Shown: positions 25,619 to 35,425, counted from the first letter of the stretch. The stretch is 64,000 nucleotides of DNA from a beta proteobacterium L13 (GCA_000335715.1 AMYZ01000014.1:1-64000), one strand, 5' to 3'. The notes: generated from the sequence alone by a model not told the origin. Program-made: numbers and translations.

Positions 25619-26827
25619 TTATTCCAGCTCCGCTTGCAGCGCCGCCAACAGCCGCGCCAGCTTGCGCTCCAGCGCGACGTCCACGCCGATGGCAATGTTC
25701 ACCGGCAGGTTCAACACGGTGGCGGCCAGCGCCTCGCCGTGCGGTGCCTGGCCGGCCCGGTAGCCGTGGCGGAAGCTGCCGGACGGATGGATGACATCGT
25801 CGAACCAGACGCCGATATTCAGCCCGCTGGCCGCACTCAGGCGGCGCGCCAGCGCGGCCTTGTCGGCCGCCGGGTGCGGTAGCGCAAACGGGTAGCGCAC
25901 CCAGTGGGTAGCAGCATCCGCCGGCCACTGCCGCAATGCCGGCAGCGCGGCCAGCGCGCTGCGGTAACGCGCCACCAGCGCCTGCTTGTGCGCCAGCACG
26001 GCGGGCAGGCTGGCCAGCTGGCGGCGCACCAGCACGCTGGATAGCAGCGGCATGGCGCGCGCCGGGTGCGGCTCGCCGAATAGCACTTCGTCGTCGCCAG
26101 AGCGGTACACCAGCCCCACGCGGCGCGCCAGCGCCATGCTGATGCGCCCGGCCAGCGGCCAACGTGCGGCCAACAGGTGCGATAGCAAGGTGGCCAGCAA
26201 GCGCCACTCGTCGGCGCAGCGCAGCTCGGGCAAATCGGCATCCGGCAAGCTGGCGCCGGCCGGCAGAATCGCCATGCCACCAATGCCGCCGCTCAGGTTC
26301 TTGCTGTATTCAAAACTGAAAAACGCGCCGTCGTGATAGGTACCCAGCCACTGGCCGTCCAGCTGCGAGGCAAAGCCGTGGGCGGCGTCGTCAACAAAGC
26401 GTACCTGGCGGTGCTTCTCGCGCAGCCAGGTGGGCACCTCGCACGCCACGCCAAAGTTGTGCGGCACCACCACCACGCGGGTAGCCGGGCGGATGGCGGC
26501 GTCCAGCGCCAGCCAGTCCAGGTTCAGACCGCCGGCAGCGATATCGACAAAGCGCACACGGGCGCCGCTGGGCGGCACCTGGTTGGGCACTACCACGCAG
26601 GTAAAGGCGGGCACCAGCACTTCGTCGCCGGCCTGCACATCGTGTAGCTGCAGCAAGGCGGCAAAGGCGGTGCGGCCGCTGTCGAACAGGCGGATGCGCT
26701 CTGCTGCCACGCCAAACTGCCTGGCCAGCTCGGTACGCAAGGCAGCCCGGTGGCGGCGACGGCCCAGCAGCATGGCCGGCAGTGCGCCAAACAGCTGCAG
26801 GAGGGTCAGCGAATTGCCGGTCAGCAT
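25619..26827 (-). CDS. DegT/DnrJ/EryC1-family aminotransferase, divergent
   Basis: The 402-residue product is a fold-type I PLP enzyme of the DegT group. LFDSGRTAFAALLQL holds the phosphate-binding region, LVPAFTCVVVPNQV follows, VRFVDDAAHGF has the cofactor aspartate, and FSFEYSKNLSGGIGGM contains the PLP lysine. It is longer at the N terminus and less like the two other DegT genes of the cluster, so its sugar substrate is open; some relatives act on amino-sugar or perosamine precursors. Its start overlaps the acetyltransferase stop by seven bases. Confidence 0.82.
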   Translation of the reverse strand: MLTGNSLTLLQLFGALPAMLLGRRRHRAALRTELARQFGVAAERIRLFDSGRTAFAALLQLHDVQAGDEVLVPAFTCVVVPNQVPPSGARVRFVDIAAGGLNLDWLALDAAIRPATRVVVVPHNFGVACEVPTWLREKHRQVRFVDDAAHGFASQLDGQWLGTYHDGAFFSFEYSKNLSGGIGGMAILPAGASLPDADLPELRCADEWRLLATLLSHLLAARWPLAGRISMALARRVGLVYRSGDDEVLFGEPHPARAMPLLSSVLVRRQLASLPAVLAHKQALVARYRSALAALPALRQWPADAATHWVRYPFALPHPAADKAALARRLSAASGLNIGVWFDDVIHPSGSFRHGYRAGQAPHGEALAATVLNLPVNIAIGVDVALERKLARLLAALQAELE

Positions 26828-27345
26828 AGCGGTTTGACCTTTCTGGCGGGCTGGCCGGCGTACACCCAGCCACTGTCCAGCACGCCCTTCACCACGCTGC
26901 CAGCCCCCACCACCACGTTGTCACCGATAACCGCGCCAGGCAGCACGATGCAGCCGGCGCCGATGAACACATTGTTGCCAATGCGGATATCGCCATCGAC
27001 ATGGCAGGCGGTAAACGGGGTGGCTGGCGCGTCGGCCGGAATGCCGTTGCTGTGGCAGAAAAACTGGCAGCGCGGGCCGATGGCCACGTGCTCGCCCACC
27101 TGCAGCTGGTTGGCACCGATCAGGCAGTAAAAATAAGGCGCCATATGGCTGTGCGCGCCCAGGCGCAGGCCGCCGCCACCGTGGGCCAGCACGTCGCCGC
27201 CCCAGTACAGGCGGGCGTGGGCACCCAGCGTCAGGCTGGCCGCAGCGGCATGCACCGACGGGTTCACCCGCGCCCCCGGCGCCAGTTGCGCCCCGCGCAG
27301 GCGTAGCCAGCAGCGCCACAGCAGCAGTGTTATGCGATCAAGCAT
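26821..27345 (-). CDS. Left-handed beta-helix (hexapeptide) acyltransferase
   Basis: This 174-residue protein consists largely of hexapeptide repeats, with IGANQLQVGEHVAIGPRC, then DIRIGNNVFIGAGCIVLPGA and VIGDNVVVGAGSVVKGVL visible. The C-terminal GQPARKVKPL is typical of WcaF/WbbJ-like O- or N-acetyltransferases. The histidine in FCHSNG is a candidate catalytic base. It probably acetylates a sugar of the cell-surface glycan, perhaps the product of the adjacent aminotransferase. The start at 27345 overlaps the flippase stop by eight bases. Confidence 0.83.
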   Translation of the reverse strand: MLDRITLLLWRCWLRLRGAQLAPGARVNPSVHAAAASLTLGAHARLYWGGDVLAHGGGGLRLGAHSHMAPYFYCLIGANQLQVGEHVAIGPRCQFFCHSNGIPADAPATPFTACHVDGDIRIGNNVFIGAGCIVLPGAVIGDNVVVGAGSVVKGVLDSGWVYAGQPARKVKPLC

Positions 27346-28624
27346 CGTGTTGTTCCCGGCGGCGCAACAGGCGGAAAACCCACGCCACATAGGCCGCAAA
27401 ATAAACCGTCATCACCAGCGACATCACGCCAAAAGCGCGCATGGCGTCGTGGCTGGCCATATACACCGCCGCAAACGCCGCCAGGTTCACCACCACGCCC
27501 ACCAGCACAAAGACAAACGACGCACGCTGCTGCCCCAGCACCATCGGCACCATGAAGGCCGGGCCGGCAATAAACGCCGCGGCAAAATACGGCGACAGCA
27601 CGGCGGCGATGTCACCGGCGCCGTGCCAGCCCGCGCCGAACACCCAGGCAAACAGCGGCCCGCCCCACAAACCCAGCACGCTAAACGGCACAACAGCCAG
27701 CGCCGCCAGCATCAGCAGCGCCCGCGCCAGCATGCCGCGCAGCGCACGGCCATGGCCCGCCGCCTCGGCCAGGTCGCGAAACACCACCTGCGACACGGCC
27801 TGCCCCACCAGCGCTGCCGGCAGCTTGAGCACGCGCAGCACCAGCGCGTACTGCCCCACCACCGCACTGCCGGATAATGCGGCCAACATGGCCAGCATCA
27901 AGGAATCCTGAAACGCCACCACAAAAGCGTGCGGCGTGTTGACCAGCGGAAACTCGCGATAGCGCCGCGCCTGTACCAGCAGGCTGGCACGGCGATGGCC
28001 GCGCAGCCAGGCAAAGCGGCCAGCCACATCGCGCCAGGCCAGCGCCAGCAGCGCCAACAGCTGCCCGGCCAGCTGCGACACAATCAAACCCGCCGCCGCC
28101 AGCCCACTGTAACCGGCGGCCACTTGCAGCAGCGATACCCCCAGCGACTGCACCACCCGCCCCTGGGCGTTGGCCGCATAGCGGCGCTGGCGGTTATTCC
28201 AGGCCGTCCACGCTGCCACGCAGCCCGCCAGCCACACGCCCAGCGGCAGCCACGGCAGCCACATGGCCAGCGCTGGCTGGCCCAGCGCGCTGGCGATGGC
28301 CTGGTGCCACGGCCAGAACAGCAACAGGCACAGCGCACACAGCGCCGTATTGATCAGCAGCGCCAGGCGCATCAGCCGTGCGGCGTCGGCATCGTCCGCT
28401 GGCAACACCACCGCCATGTCGTAACGGGCAGTGGCTACCACGGCCAGGTTGGACAGCCAGGCCACAAACACCGCCAGCACGCCGAAATCTGCCGGCGTGT
28501 ACAACCGGGTAAGCAGCGGCGCAAACAGCAAGGGCAGCGCCTGCGCCAGCGCCGCCCCGCTTGCCAGGGTGGCCACATGGCGGGCAAAGCCGCCTGCGGC
28601 CAACCTTTGCCATACCGTGGCCAA
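27338..28624 (-). CDS. Wzx-like polysaccharide flippase
   Basis: This is a 428-residue protein with about 12 hydrophobic helices. Its N terminus (ATLASGAALAQALPLLFAPLLTRLYTPADFG) is the hallmark of Wzx/RfbX lipid-linked oligosaccharide flippases. It would translocate the undecaprenyl-linked repeat unit to the periplasm. No Wzy polymerase or Wzz was found in the window. The start appears to be a TTG at 28624, directly after the WbpE stop, and an exact repeated word (28595-28607) overlaps the first codons, encoding RLAAGG. A later in-frame start is possible. Confidence 0.85.
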   Translation of the reverse strand: MATVWQRLAAGGFARHVATLASGAALAQALPLLFAPLLTRLYTPADFGVLAVFVAWLSNLAVVATARYDMAVVLPADDADAARLMRLALLINTALCALCLLLFWPWHQAIASALGQPALAMWLPWLPLGVWLAGCVAAWTAWNNRQRRYAANAQGRVVQSLGVSLLQVAAGYSGLAAAGLIVSQLAGQLLALLALAWRDVAGRFAWLRGHRRASLLVQARRYREFPLVNTPHAFVVAFQDSLMLAMLAALSGSAVVGQYALVLRVLKLPAALVGQAVSQVVFRDLAEAAGHGRALRGMLARALLMLAALAVVPFSVLGLWGGPLFAWVFGAGWHGAGDIAAVLSPYFAAAFIAGPAFMVPMVLGQQRASFVFVLVGVVVNLAAFAAVYMASHDAMRAFGVMSLVMTVYFAAYVAWVFRLLRRREQHDA

Positions 28625-29722
28625 TTAGCCCAGCGCCTTCTTCACCGCCGCCACGATGACGTCTTGCGTCGCCTCGTCCAGGAAGGGGTGCATAGGCAGG
28701 CTCATCACGCGGCGGCCGGCGGCTTCGGCCACCGGGAAGCTGCCCTCGCCCTGGCCCAGGTGGGCGAAGGCCGGCTGCAGGTGCAGCGGAATCGGGTAAT
28801 GCACGGCGGTGGGCACGCCCAGCGCCTGCAGCGCTTGCTGCACGGCTTCGCGGTTAGCCACCTCGATGGTGTACTGCGCGTAAACGTGGCTGTTGCCTGC
28901 CACGATCACCGGCACGCGTGCCACGTCTTGCAGCAGCGCGCTGTAGCGGGCACCGATGCGGGCGCGGGCGGCTACTTCGTCCGGGAAGCTGGGCAGCTTG
29001 GCCAGCAGCACGGCAGCCTGGATGGTGTCGAGGCGACCATTGAGGCCGATCACCGGGTGGTGATAGCGGCGGTCCTGCCCGTGAATGCGGATTTCGCGCA
29101 TTTTCTTGGCCAGCTCGTCGTCGTTGGTGAACACCGCACCGCCGTCGCCGTAGCAGCCCAGCGGCTTGCTGGGGAAGAAACTGGTGGTGCCGATGGTGCA
29201 CAGGTTGCCGGAGCGCTGGCCGTGCTGGCTGGCGCCAAAGCTCTGCGCGCCGTCTTCGATCACCGGCAGGCCGTGCTTGGCGGCAATGGCGTTGATGGCG
29301 GTGAAGTCGGCACACTGGCCGTACAGGCTGACCGGCATGATGGCGCGGGTTTTCGGGGTGATCGCCGCTTCCAGCAGCGCCGGGTCCAGGTTGTAGGTGA
29401 CCGGGTCGATATCGACAAACACCGGCGTGGCGCCCAGCAGGGCGATCATCTCGCCGGTGGCGATGAAGGTGAACGGGGTGGTAATCACCTCGTCGCCGGC
29501 TTTCACGCCCAGCGCCATCAGCGCAATCAGCAGCGCCTTGGTGCCGTCGCACACGCCGATGGCGTGCTTGGCGCCGGTGTAGGCGGCCAGCTGGGCCTCT
29601 ACTTCTTTGACCTCGGGCCCCATGATGTACTGGCCGTGGTCCAGCACCGCGTGGATGCGGGCGTCGATGTCGGCTTTCAGGTGCTGGTACTGCGCTTTCA
29701 GGTCGATGAACTGGATGGACAT
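28625..29722 (-). CDS. wbpE: UDP-2-acetamido-3-keto-sugar aminotransferase WbpE
   Basis: This 365-residue PLP enzyme closely follows WbpE. It starts IQFIDLKAQYQHLKADIDARI and has HGQYIMGPEV, CDGTKALLIALMALGV, VDIDPVTYNLDP, MPVSLYGQCADF, the PLP lysine in SFFPSKPLGCYGDGG, and HGQDRRYHHPVIGLNGRLDT. WbpE aminates UDP-3-keto-GlcNAcA in the path to di-N-acetylated mannuronic or glucuronic acid. WbpA and WbpB, which would supply the precursor, are not in the window and probably lie elsewhere. WbpD lies immediately upstream, as expected. Confidence 0.9.
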   Translation of the reverse strand: MSIQFIDLKAQYQHLKADIDARIHAVLDHGQYIMGPEVKEVEAQLAAYTGAKHAIGVCDGTKALLIALMALGVKAGDEVITTPFTFIATGEMIALLGATPVFVDIDPVTYNLDPALLEAAITPKTRAIMPVSLYGQCADFTAINAIAAKHGLPVIEDGAQSFGASQHGQRSGNLCTIGTTSFFPSKPLGCYGDGGAVFTNDDELAKKMREIRIHGQDRRYHHPVIGLNGRLDTIQAAVLLAKLPSFPDEVAARARIGARYSALLQDVARVPVIVAGNSHVYAQYTIEVANREAVQQALQALGVPTAVHYPIPLHLQPAFAHLGQGEGSFPVAEAAGRRVMSLPMHPFLDEATQDVIVAAVKKALG

Positions 29723-29853
29723 GCGCACGACTCCTAACAATTTCTAAAAAATGGAAAAACAAGAAATACCAAAAGTGTAACGATCAAAATTACATAACCT
29801 TACTGCCCACATCACCTTAGTATCTTCCGCATATTGCAGGAGAATATCTCTGC

Positions 29854-30420
29854 TTATAGCGGTGTACAGTGATTGCCACCGATATCGTAACGTTGGCCGC
29901 AAGTCGAGCAGGTATGTTGGTCAATGATGTCGGGCAGGCGCTCGCCGCACTGACACATCCAGCCAATGCGCTTGGCCGGCGTACCCACCATAAGCGCGTA
30001 CGGCTTCACGTCCTTGGTGACCACCGCGCCGGCGCCGATGAAGGCGTATTCGCCAATGGTGTGGCCACACACCACAGTGGCGTTGGCGCCGATGGTGGCA
30101 CCGCGCTTCACGATGGTGCGGCGGTATTCGCTTTTACGGTTGACGTGGCTGCGCGGGTTGTTAACGTTGGTGAACACCATGGACGGACCGCAGAACACGT
30201 CGTCTTCCAGCGTTACCGCGTCGTAGATAGACACGTTGTTCTGTACCTTCACGTTGTCGCCGATGATGACATCGTTGCCGACAAACACGTTCTGGCCAAA
30301 GGAGCAGCGGGTGCCGATACGCGCCTGCCTGCAGATGTGTACCCAGTGCCAGACGCGGGTGTCGGCACCAATCTGTGCACCGTCATCGACGATGGCGGTA
30401 GGGTGTACAGCATAGTTCAT
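29854..30420 (-). CDS. wbpD: UDP-3-amino-sugar N-acetyltransferase WbpD
   Basis: This 188-residue left-handed beta-helix acetyltransferase begins [29 protein letters not shown] and has [41 protein letters not shown] and [19 protein letters not shown], all strongly WbpD-like. It acetylates the 3-amino group produced by WbpE. A Cys-rich tail (CQCGE...CSTCGQ) may bind zinc and extends beyond the usual end. AAAGGA seven bases before the ATG supports the start. It is the first gene of the minus-strand cluster. Confidence 0.9.
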   Translation of the reverse strand: MNYAVHPTAIVDDGAQIGADTRVWHWVHICRQARIGTRCSFGQNVFVGNDVIIGDNVKVQNNVSIYDAVTLEDDVFCGPSMVFTNVNNPRSHVNRKSEYRRTIVKRGATIGANATVVCGHTIGEYAFIGAGAVVTKDVKPYALMVGTPAKRIGWMCQCGERLPDIIDQHTCSTCGQRYDIGGNHCTPL

Positions 30421-30567
30421 GATTTTGTCCTTTCGATATGAACAAGAAGACTGCACAAGGATTTAATATCCAATATGTCTATCGAAAAATGATGATTCCC
30501 ACCATTTGACTCTCCTGCGACTTTGCTAGTTTCTGACTTAGCCAGTAGCTTCGATGACCAAATAAAA

Positions 30568-31368
30568 TCAAATCAACAGCCGGTTATTGCTGTGCAGGTT
30601 GTTTTCTTTCAGACGGCGCACAAACTCGCCGAACTCCAGGCCGAAGCGGCCTTCCAGCTCGTCGGCACGCTTTTCCAGCGCGTCCCAGCTGGTGCTGCCT
30701 GGCGTGCTCTTGAACGCCATCACCGCCACGTTGCCGTGGGTGAGGGCCGGCAGCTCGATCACGCGGCCTTCGAATACGCCCAACAGGCGCTCGACAAACT
30801 GGTGATAACGCTTGTCGCCGCTCCACCAGTTGGTGACGAACACGCCGTCTTCGGTGAGCGCGCGGTGGCAGTCTTCGAAAAATTCTTCGGTAGTGAGCTC
30901 ATCCACGATCTGCAGGCCGTCAAAGCCGTCCACCATGATCACGTCGGTGGATTCGCGGAATACTTTCACGTACTCGGCACCATCGGCCTGCACGATCTGG
31001 AAGAAGTCGCCCTCTTCCGGCAGCTGGAAAAACGCCCGCGCCACGGCGATGACTTGCGGGTTGATGTCTACCGCCACGCTCACCGCGTTGGGCAGGTATT
31101 CGTCGATCCAGCGCGCGAACGAGCCGCCGCCCAGGCCGATTTGCAGGATGTGCGACGGGTCGTCGCGCCACAGCAAAAAGCCCATCATGGCGCGGCTGTA
31201 GCTCAGTACCAGGTCGGCCGGGTCGTCCAGGTCCATCGAGCTCTGGATGGTTTCCGAGCCCAGGTGCAGCGAGCGGATATTGTCCGCCTCGGAGATTTCC
31301 ACTTCCGGCATGGCGTCCACGCTATTGCGCACGCGGCGGCGGAAGGGGTGCAGTGCCTTACCCGCCAC
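30568..31368 (-). CDS. Spermidine synthase-like (aminopropyltransferase family) protein
   Basis: This 266-residue Rossmann-fold protein has the polyamine aminopropyltransferase pattern: [15 protein letters not shown] (cofactor loop), [22 protein letters not shown] with the catalytic-region aspartates, and [12 protein letters not shown]. Members of this group without a full polyamine site may be methyltransferases, so substrate is uncertain. The start is a GTG at 31368 overlapping the end of ttcA, because a GGGAG lies six bases upstream. The alternative ATG at 31311 has only a weak site. It is apparently coupled to ttcA. Confidence 0.8.
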   Translation of the reverse strand: MAGKALHPFRRRVRNSVDAMPEVEISEADNIRSLHLGSETIQSSMDLDDPADLVLSYSRAMMGFLLWRDDPSHILQIGLGGGSFARWIDEYLPNAVSVAVDINPQVIAVARAFFQLPEEGDFFQIVQADGAEYVKVFRESTDVIMVDGFDGLQIVDELTTEEFFEDCHRALTEDGVFVTNWWSGDKRYHQFVERLLGVFEGRVIELPALTHGNVAVMAFKSTPGSTSWDALEKRADELEGRFGLEFGEFVRRLKENNLHSNNRLLI

Positions 31369-32350
31369 AGCTGTCTCCCGCCTGGCTATCGGCCTTGGGG
31401 CGCGAATCCAGAATGCTGATGGTACGGCGCGGTTTGGCAGCCATCGGCTCGCCGTCGTCGTCCTCGGCCAGCGCCACCGGGTCGCGGAATTCTTCCTTGT
31501 CGAAGGCGGTATCGCCGCCTTCAAACGGGCTGTCGCCGGTTTGCAGGCCGGCAAAATCGAACAGCTTGGTGTCGGCCAGATGCGATGGCACCACGTTTTG
31601 CAGGGCGCGGAACATGCTTTCCACGCGCCCTGGGAAGCGTTTGTCCCAGTCGTTCACCATCTCTTTCACCACCTGGCGCTGCAGGTTGGGCTGCGAGCCG
31701 CACAGGTTACACGGGATGATGGGGAAGCCGCGTAACGTGGCGTAGCGTTCCAGGTCTTTTTCGCGGCAGTAGGCCAGCGGGCGGATCACCATGTGGCGGC
31801 CGTCGTCGGACACCAGCTTGGGTGGCATGGACTTGAGCTTGCCGCCGTAGAACATGTTCAGGAACAGGGTGTGCAGCATGTCGTCGCGGTGGTGGCCCAG
31901 CGCGATCTTGGTGGCACCCAGCTCGTCGGCCACACGGTAAAGGATGCCGCGACGCAGGCGCGAGCACAGGCTGCAGGTGGTTTTGCCTTCCGGGATCAGG
32001 CGCTTGACGATGCTGTAGGTGTCTTCCTCGATGATGCGGTATTCCACACCGATGGATTCCAGATACTGCGGCAGCACGTGCTCGGGGAAGCCTGGCTGTT
32101 TCTGGTCCAGGTTCACGGCCACGATGCTGAAGCTGATGGGCGCCGATTTTTGCAGGCCCAGCAGGATATCGAGCAGGCCGTAGCTATCCTTGCCGCCGGA
32201 CAGGCAGACCATCACGCGGTCGCCTTCTTCGATCATGTTGAAGTCGTTGATGGCGGCACCCACGTGGTGGCGCAGGCGCTTGGTAAGTTTATTGCCCTCG
32301 AACACGGCCTTTTTGGCCTTGTCGTCGGCAGTCTGTTGCGGTTCGGACAT
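31358..32350 (-). CDS. ttcA: tRNA 2-thiocytidine biosynthesis protein TtcA
   Basis: TtcA thiolates cytidine-32 of certain tRNAs using ATP, an iron-sulfur cluster and a persulfide sulfur donor. The 330-residue protein shows the PP-loop SGGKDS at residues 51-56, the cluster cysteines C126 and C129 (CSLC) and C212/C215 (CNLC), and [19 protein letters not shown]. An acidic, low-complexity tail extends past the core. The downstream aminopropyltransferase-like gene overlaps its 3' end, so they are co-transcribed. Confidence 0.95.
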   Translation of the reverse strand: MSEPQQTADDKAKKAVFEGNKLTKRLRHHVGAAINDFNMIEEGDRVMVCLSGGKDSYGLLDILLGLQKSAPISFSIVAVNLDQKQPGFPEHVLPQYLESIGVEYRIIEEDTYSIVKRLIPEGKTTCSLCSRLRRGILYRVADELGATKIALGHHRDDMLHTLFLNMFYGGKLKSMPPKLVSDDGRHMVIRPLAYCREKDLERYATLRGFPIIPCNLCGSQPNLQRQVVKEMVNDWDKRFPGRVESMFRALQNVVPSHLADTKLFDFAGLQTGDSPFEGGDTAFDKEEFRDPVALAEDDDGEPMAAKPRRTISILDSRPKADSQAGDSCGG

Positions 32351-32458
32351 GAGGTACGGCTAAGAAATTGAAAAACCGGCTATTTTAGCCCCCGGCGGCC
32401 GGTTTGTACCATCGCCACACCGGCTTTTTTTCACCAGTGCGGCAGGCAGCCGCGCGAC

Positions 32459-32471
32459 AAGGTTGGCCGCA
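32459..32471 (+). repeat. Exact copy of the repeated word AAGGTTGGCCGCA
   Basis: It ends one base before the stop codon of the pteridine reductase gene. Confidence 0.85.
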
Positions 32472-32472
32472 A

Positions 32473-33225
32473 CTACAGCACCACGCTGCGGCCACCGTCT
32501 ACCGCCAGAATCTGGCCGTTGACGTAGTCGGTATCAAACAGCAAAAACGCCACCGCGCGCGCGATGTCGTCCGGCACGCCGGTGCGCTGCAGCGGGATGG
32601 TGGCTTCGATGGCCTGGCGCTCGGCGCTGTCGAACGATACTTCGTCTTCCGGCCACAGGTTCACCCCGGGCGACACGCCGTTAACACGCACCTGCGGCGC
32701 CAGCTCCAGCGCCAGGCTACGGATGAGCTGCGCGTGGCCGGCCTTGGCCAGGCTGTATACCAGGTGGCGCTTCATCGGCCGCTCGGCGTGGATGTCCACA
32801 ATACCGACAATGGCACCGTGGTTGGCCGCCAGGTACGGCGCAGCGGCCTGCGCCAGAAACAGCGGGGCTTTGAGGTTGCTGCCCATCAGGTCGAACCAGT
32901 CCTGCTCGCTGATGCGGCCAACGTCGGTGGGGTAAAAGCTGGAGGCATTGTTCACCAGCCCGTCCAGCCGGCCAAAGCAGCCCACGGCGTCGGCCACCAG
33001 CGCCGGCAGCGCGGCACTATCCAGCAAGTCAGCCTGCGCCAGCGCCACCGTATCGGGGCGCTGTGCGTTCAGCTCGGCCGCCAGTGCCTGTGCCTGCGCC
33101 CGCGAGCCGCGGTAATGCAGCACCAGCCGCGCGCCACGGGCGTGCAGATGGCGGGCGATACCGGCGCCAACGCGGCGTGCGGCACCAGTGATGAGCACCA
33201 CTTTATCGTTGAGCAAGTTGTTCAT
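32473..33225 (-). CDS. SDR-family pteridine reductase (FolM-like)
   Basis: This 250-residue short-chain dehydrogenase has VLITGAARRVGAGIARHL (NADPH site with the Arg-rich turn), NNASSFYPTDVG, and the catalytic Tyr-x3-Lys in YSLAKAGH. PGVNLWPEDE and GVPDDIARAVAFLL near the C terminus match the pteridine-reductase/FolM group that reduces dihydromonapterin or dihydrofolate. AAAGGGG six bases before the ATG supports the start. It is divergent from the MidA-like gene. Confidence 0.85.
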   Translation of the reverse strand: MNNLLNDKVVLITGAARRVGAGIARHLHARGARLVLHYRGSRAQAQALAAELNAQRPDTVALAQADLLDSAALPALVADAVGCFGRLDGLVNNASSFYPTDVGRISEQDWFDLMGSNLKAPLFLAQAAAPYLAANHGAIVGIVDIHAERPMKRHLVYSLAKAGHAQLIRSLALELAPQVRVNGVSPGVNLWPEDEVSFDSAERQAIEATIPLQRTGVPDDIARAVAFLLFDTDYVNGQILAVDGGRSVVL

Positions 33226-33399
33226 GCTGGCCCCTTTTGCATTGAGTATGTGGCAAGGCGCTTGGCGTCTGCGCGCCAATTAGCGACAATCCGCCATTCT
33301 AGTGGCAGTTGCCGCCAGAGACGAGAACTCGCTGCTGCCAGCACACGGCAGCCGGTGCGCCCTGCGCGCACCGCCACCCGCCAGCCGATGTAAAACACC

Positions 33400-34554
33400 A
33401 TGACCCTGCCCCAGCCTTCCGCCGACGCCCTGGCCATCAGCCGCACCCTGGCCACCACCCTTGCCGCCGACATCGCCGACAACGGCGGCTGGATACCGTT
33501 TTCGCGCTTCATGGAGCAGGCGCTATACGCGCCGGGCCTGGGCTATTACACCGCCGGCAGCCGCAAGTTTGGCGAAGGCGGCGATTTTGTCACCGCGCCG
33601 GAGCTGTCGCCGCTGTTTGCGCAAACGCTGGCGCGCCAGCTGGCCGCGCTGCTGCCGCAAACCGCCGGCCACCTGCTGGAGTTCGGCGCCGGCACCGGCC
33701 GCCTGGCGGCCGACCTGCTGGCCGAGCTGGAGGCACTGGGCCAGCTACCGGCCAGCTACACCATCGTCGACCTGTCGCCCGACCTGATCGAGCGCCAGCG
33801 TGCCACGCTGGCCGAGCGCGTGCCGCACCTGGCCAGCCGCGTACAGTGGGCGGCGGCGCTGCCGGCCAGCTTCGATGGCATCATGCTGGGCAACGAGGTG
33901 CTGGACGCCATGCCGTGCGAGCTGGTGAGCCGCGGCGTGGATGGCACGCTGCAGCAACGCGGCGTTACCGTGCTGGACGGTGCCTTCTGTTACGAAGACC
34001 GCCCGTTTACCGACGCCGCACTGGCAGGGTTGGCCGCAGAGCTGATACCCGCCACCCCCGGTTACACCAGCGAGATCAGCCTGGCCAACCGCGCCTTTAT
34101 CCGCACGCTGGGGCAAACACTGCAGCGCGGCGCCATCATCATGATCGACTACGGCCACAGCGCCAGCGAGTACTACCACCCCGAACGCCACATGGGCACG
34201 CTGCTGGGCCACTACCGCCACCACACCATCCAGGACCTGTTCTACCTGCCGGGCCTGATGGACATCACCTGCCACGTGGATTTCAGCGCGGTAGCGCAAA
34301 GCGGCATCAACGCCGGGCTGGACCTGATCGGCTACTGCAGCCAGGCGCAGTTCCTGATCAACTGCGGCATCACCGAGCTGCTATCGCATCTGGATGCGGC
34401 CAACGTGAAGCAATACCTGCCGCTGGCCAAGGCCGCGCAGCGCCTGCTGTCGCCGGTAGAAATGGGCGAAACCTTCAAGGTAATCGGCTTTGGCAAAGGG
34501 GTAGATATCGACTGGGCAGGCTTTGCCAGTGGCGACCGTTGCTACACACTGTAA
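33400..34554 (+). CDS. SAM-dependent methyltransferase, MidA/NDUFAF7 family
   Basis: The 384-residue product matches the DUF185 methyltransferase family, related to mitochondrial NDUFAF7, which methylates an arginine of a respiratory complex I subunit. Family motifs visible are MEQALYAPGLGYYTAGSRKFG, GDFVTAPELSPLFAQTLA, EFGAGTGRLAADLL (the SAM-binding loop), GNEVLDAMPCEL and YGHSASEYYHPERHMGTL. The bacterial target protein is not established here. The downstream gap carries the tRNA promoter. A partial repeated word lies at 34027-34038. Confidence 0.88.
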   Translation: MTLPQPSADALAISRTLATTLAADIADNGGWIPFSRFMEQALYAPGLGYYTAGSRKFGEGGDFVTAPELSPLFAQTLARQLAALLPQTAGHLLEFGAGTGRLAADLLAELEALGQLPASYTIVDLSPDLIERQRATLAERVPHLASRVQWAAALPASFDGIMLGNEVLDAMPCELVSRGVDGTLQQRGVTVLDGAFCYEDRPFTDAALAGLAAELIPATPGYTSEISLANRAFIRTLGQTLQRGAIIMIDYGHSASEYYHPERHMGTLLGHYRHHTIQDLFYLPGLMDITCHVDFSAVAQSGINAGLDLIGYCSQAQFLINCGITELLSHLDAANVKQYLPLAKAAQRLLSPVEMGETFKVIGFGKGVDIDWAGFASGDRCYTL

Positions 34555-34583
34555 ACTCGGCAGCAGGATTTGCACGAAATCTA

Positions 34584-34613
34584 TTGACAGTGCAAAAACG
34601 GCTCGGTTATAGT
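34584..34613 (+). promoter_or_regulatory. Sigma-70 promoter of the tRNA-Met pair
   Basis: A perfect TTGACA (34584-34589) and a near-consensus TATAGT (34608-34613) are 18 bases apart. Transcription would begin about 24 bases before the first tRNA. Confidence 0.8.
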
Positions 34614-34643
34614 TCGCAGCCTTGATGCAGCGCATCGAGATGT

Positions 34644-34720
<77 letters not shown>

Positions 34721-34754
34721 CAGTTTGCGAAGCACTGCTTTGGCAGGGTTTCAC

Positions 34755-34831
<77 letters not shown>

Positions 34832-34835
34832 ACAC

Positions 34836-34866
34836 AAAAAACCAGCCTTCGGGCTGGTTTTTTGCT
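34836..34866 (+). terminator. Terminator of the tRNA operon
   Basis: AACCAGCC pairs with GGCTGGTT across a TTCG tetraloop. AAAAA precedes and TTTTTT follows. Confidence 0.9.
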
Positions 34867-34897
34867 TTGTGTCCCAATCTACAATCACCGCAAGTTC

Positions 34898-35425
34898 ATG
34901 CAGCACGGCACTATCGTTTTACGCACCATGCAAGCCGCCGATTTCGGCGCCATCCTCGCCATACAGGCACAAAGCTACCCCGCCAAGCTGATCGAAAGCC
35001 GCGACGCCCTGGCCTCGCGCCATGCGCTATCGCCCGATACCTGCTGGGTAGCCGAACACGGTGGCGAGGTAAAGGGCTATGTCTTTGCCCACCCGTGGCA
35101 CGGCGATAGCCCGCCGCAGCTGAACCAGCCGCTAGCGGCACTACCTGCCCGCCATGACACCTTGTTCATCCACGACATGGCACTGTGCCGCAGCACCCGT
35201 GGCCGCGGCATCGCGCCGCGTCTGCTGGCACGGCTGCAGGACAAGGCGCGCGAGCGCGGCCTGCGCTTTGCCCGCCTGGTGGCGGTGCAAGGCGCCCAGC
35301 ACTACTGGGCGCGCCACGGCTACCGCCCCTACCCGCTACCGGCAGCCAAGCTGGCCTGCTACGGCGACGACGCTACCGGCATGGTGGCGGAGTTGGCCGC
35401 ATCAGCCATCAACCAGCCCGGCTAA
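34898..35425 (+). CDS. GNAT family N-acetyltransferase
   Basis: This 175-residue acetyltransferase has the beta-alpha fold of GNAT proteins. IVLRTMQAADFGAILAIQAQSY forms the first strand and helix, HDMALCRSTRGRGIAPRLLARL contains the acetyl-CoA-binding R-x-x-G-x-G/A motif, and ARHGYRPYP marks the C-terminal strand. The acceptor is unknown. The frame is open to 34862 but the ATG at 34898 begins the domain. Its 3' end overlaps the convergent hydrolase gene by 24 bases. Confidence 0.8.
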   Translation: MQHGTIVLRTMQAADFGAILAIQAQSYPAKLIESRDALASRHALSPDTCWVAEHGGEVKGYVFAHPWHGDSPPQLNQPLAALPARHDTLFIHDMALCRSTRGRGIAPRLLARLQDKARERGLRFARLVAVQGAQHYWARHGYRPYPLPAAKLACYGDDATGMVAELAASAINQPG

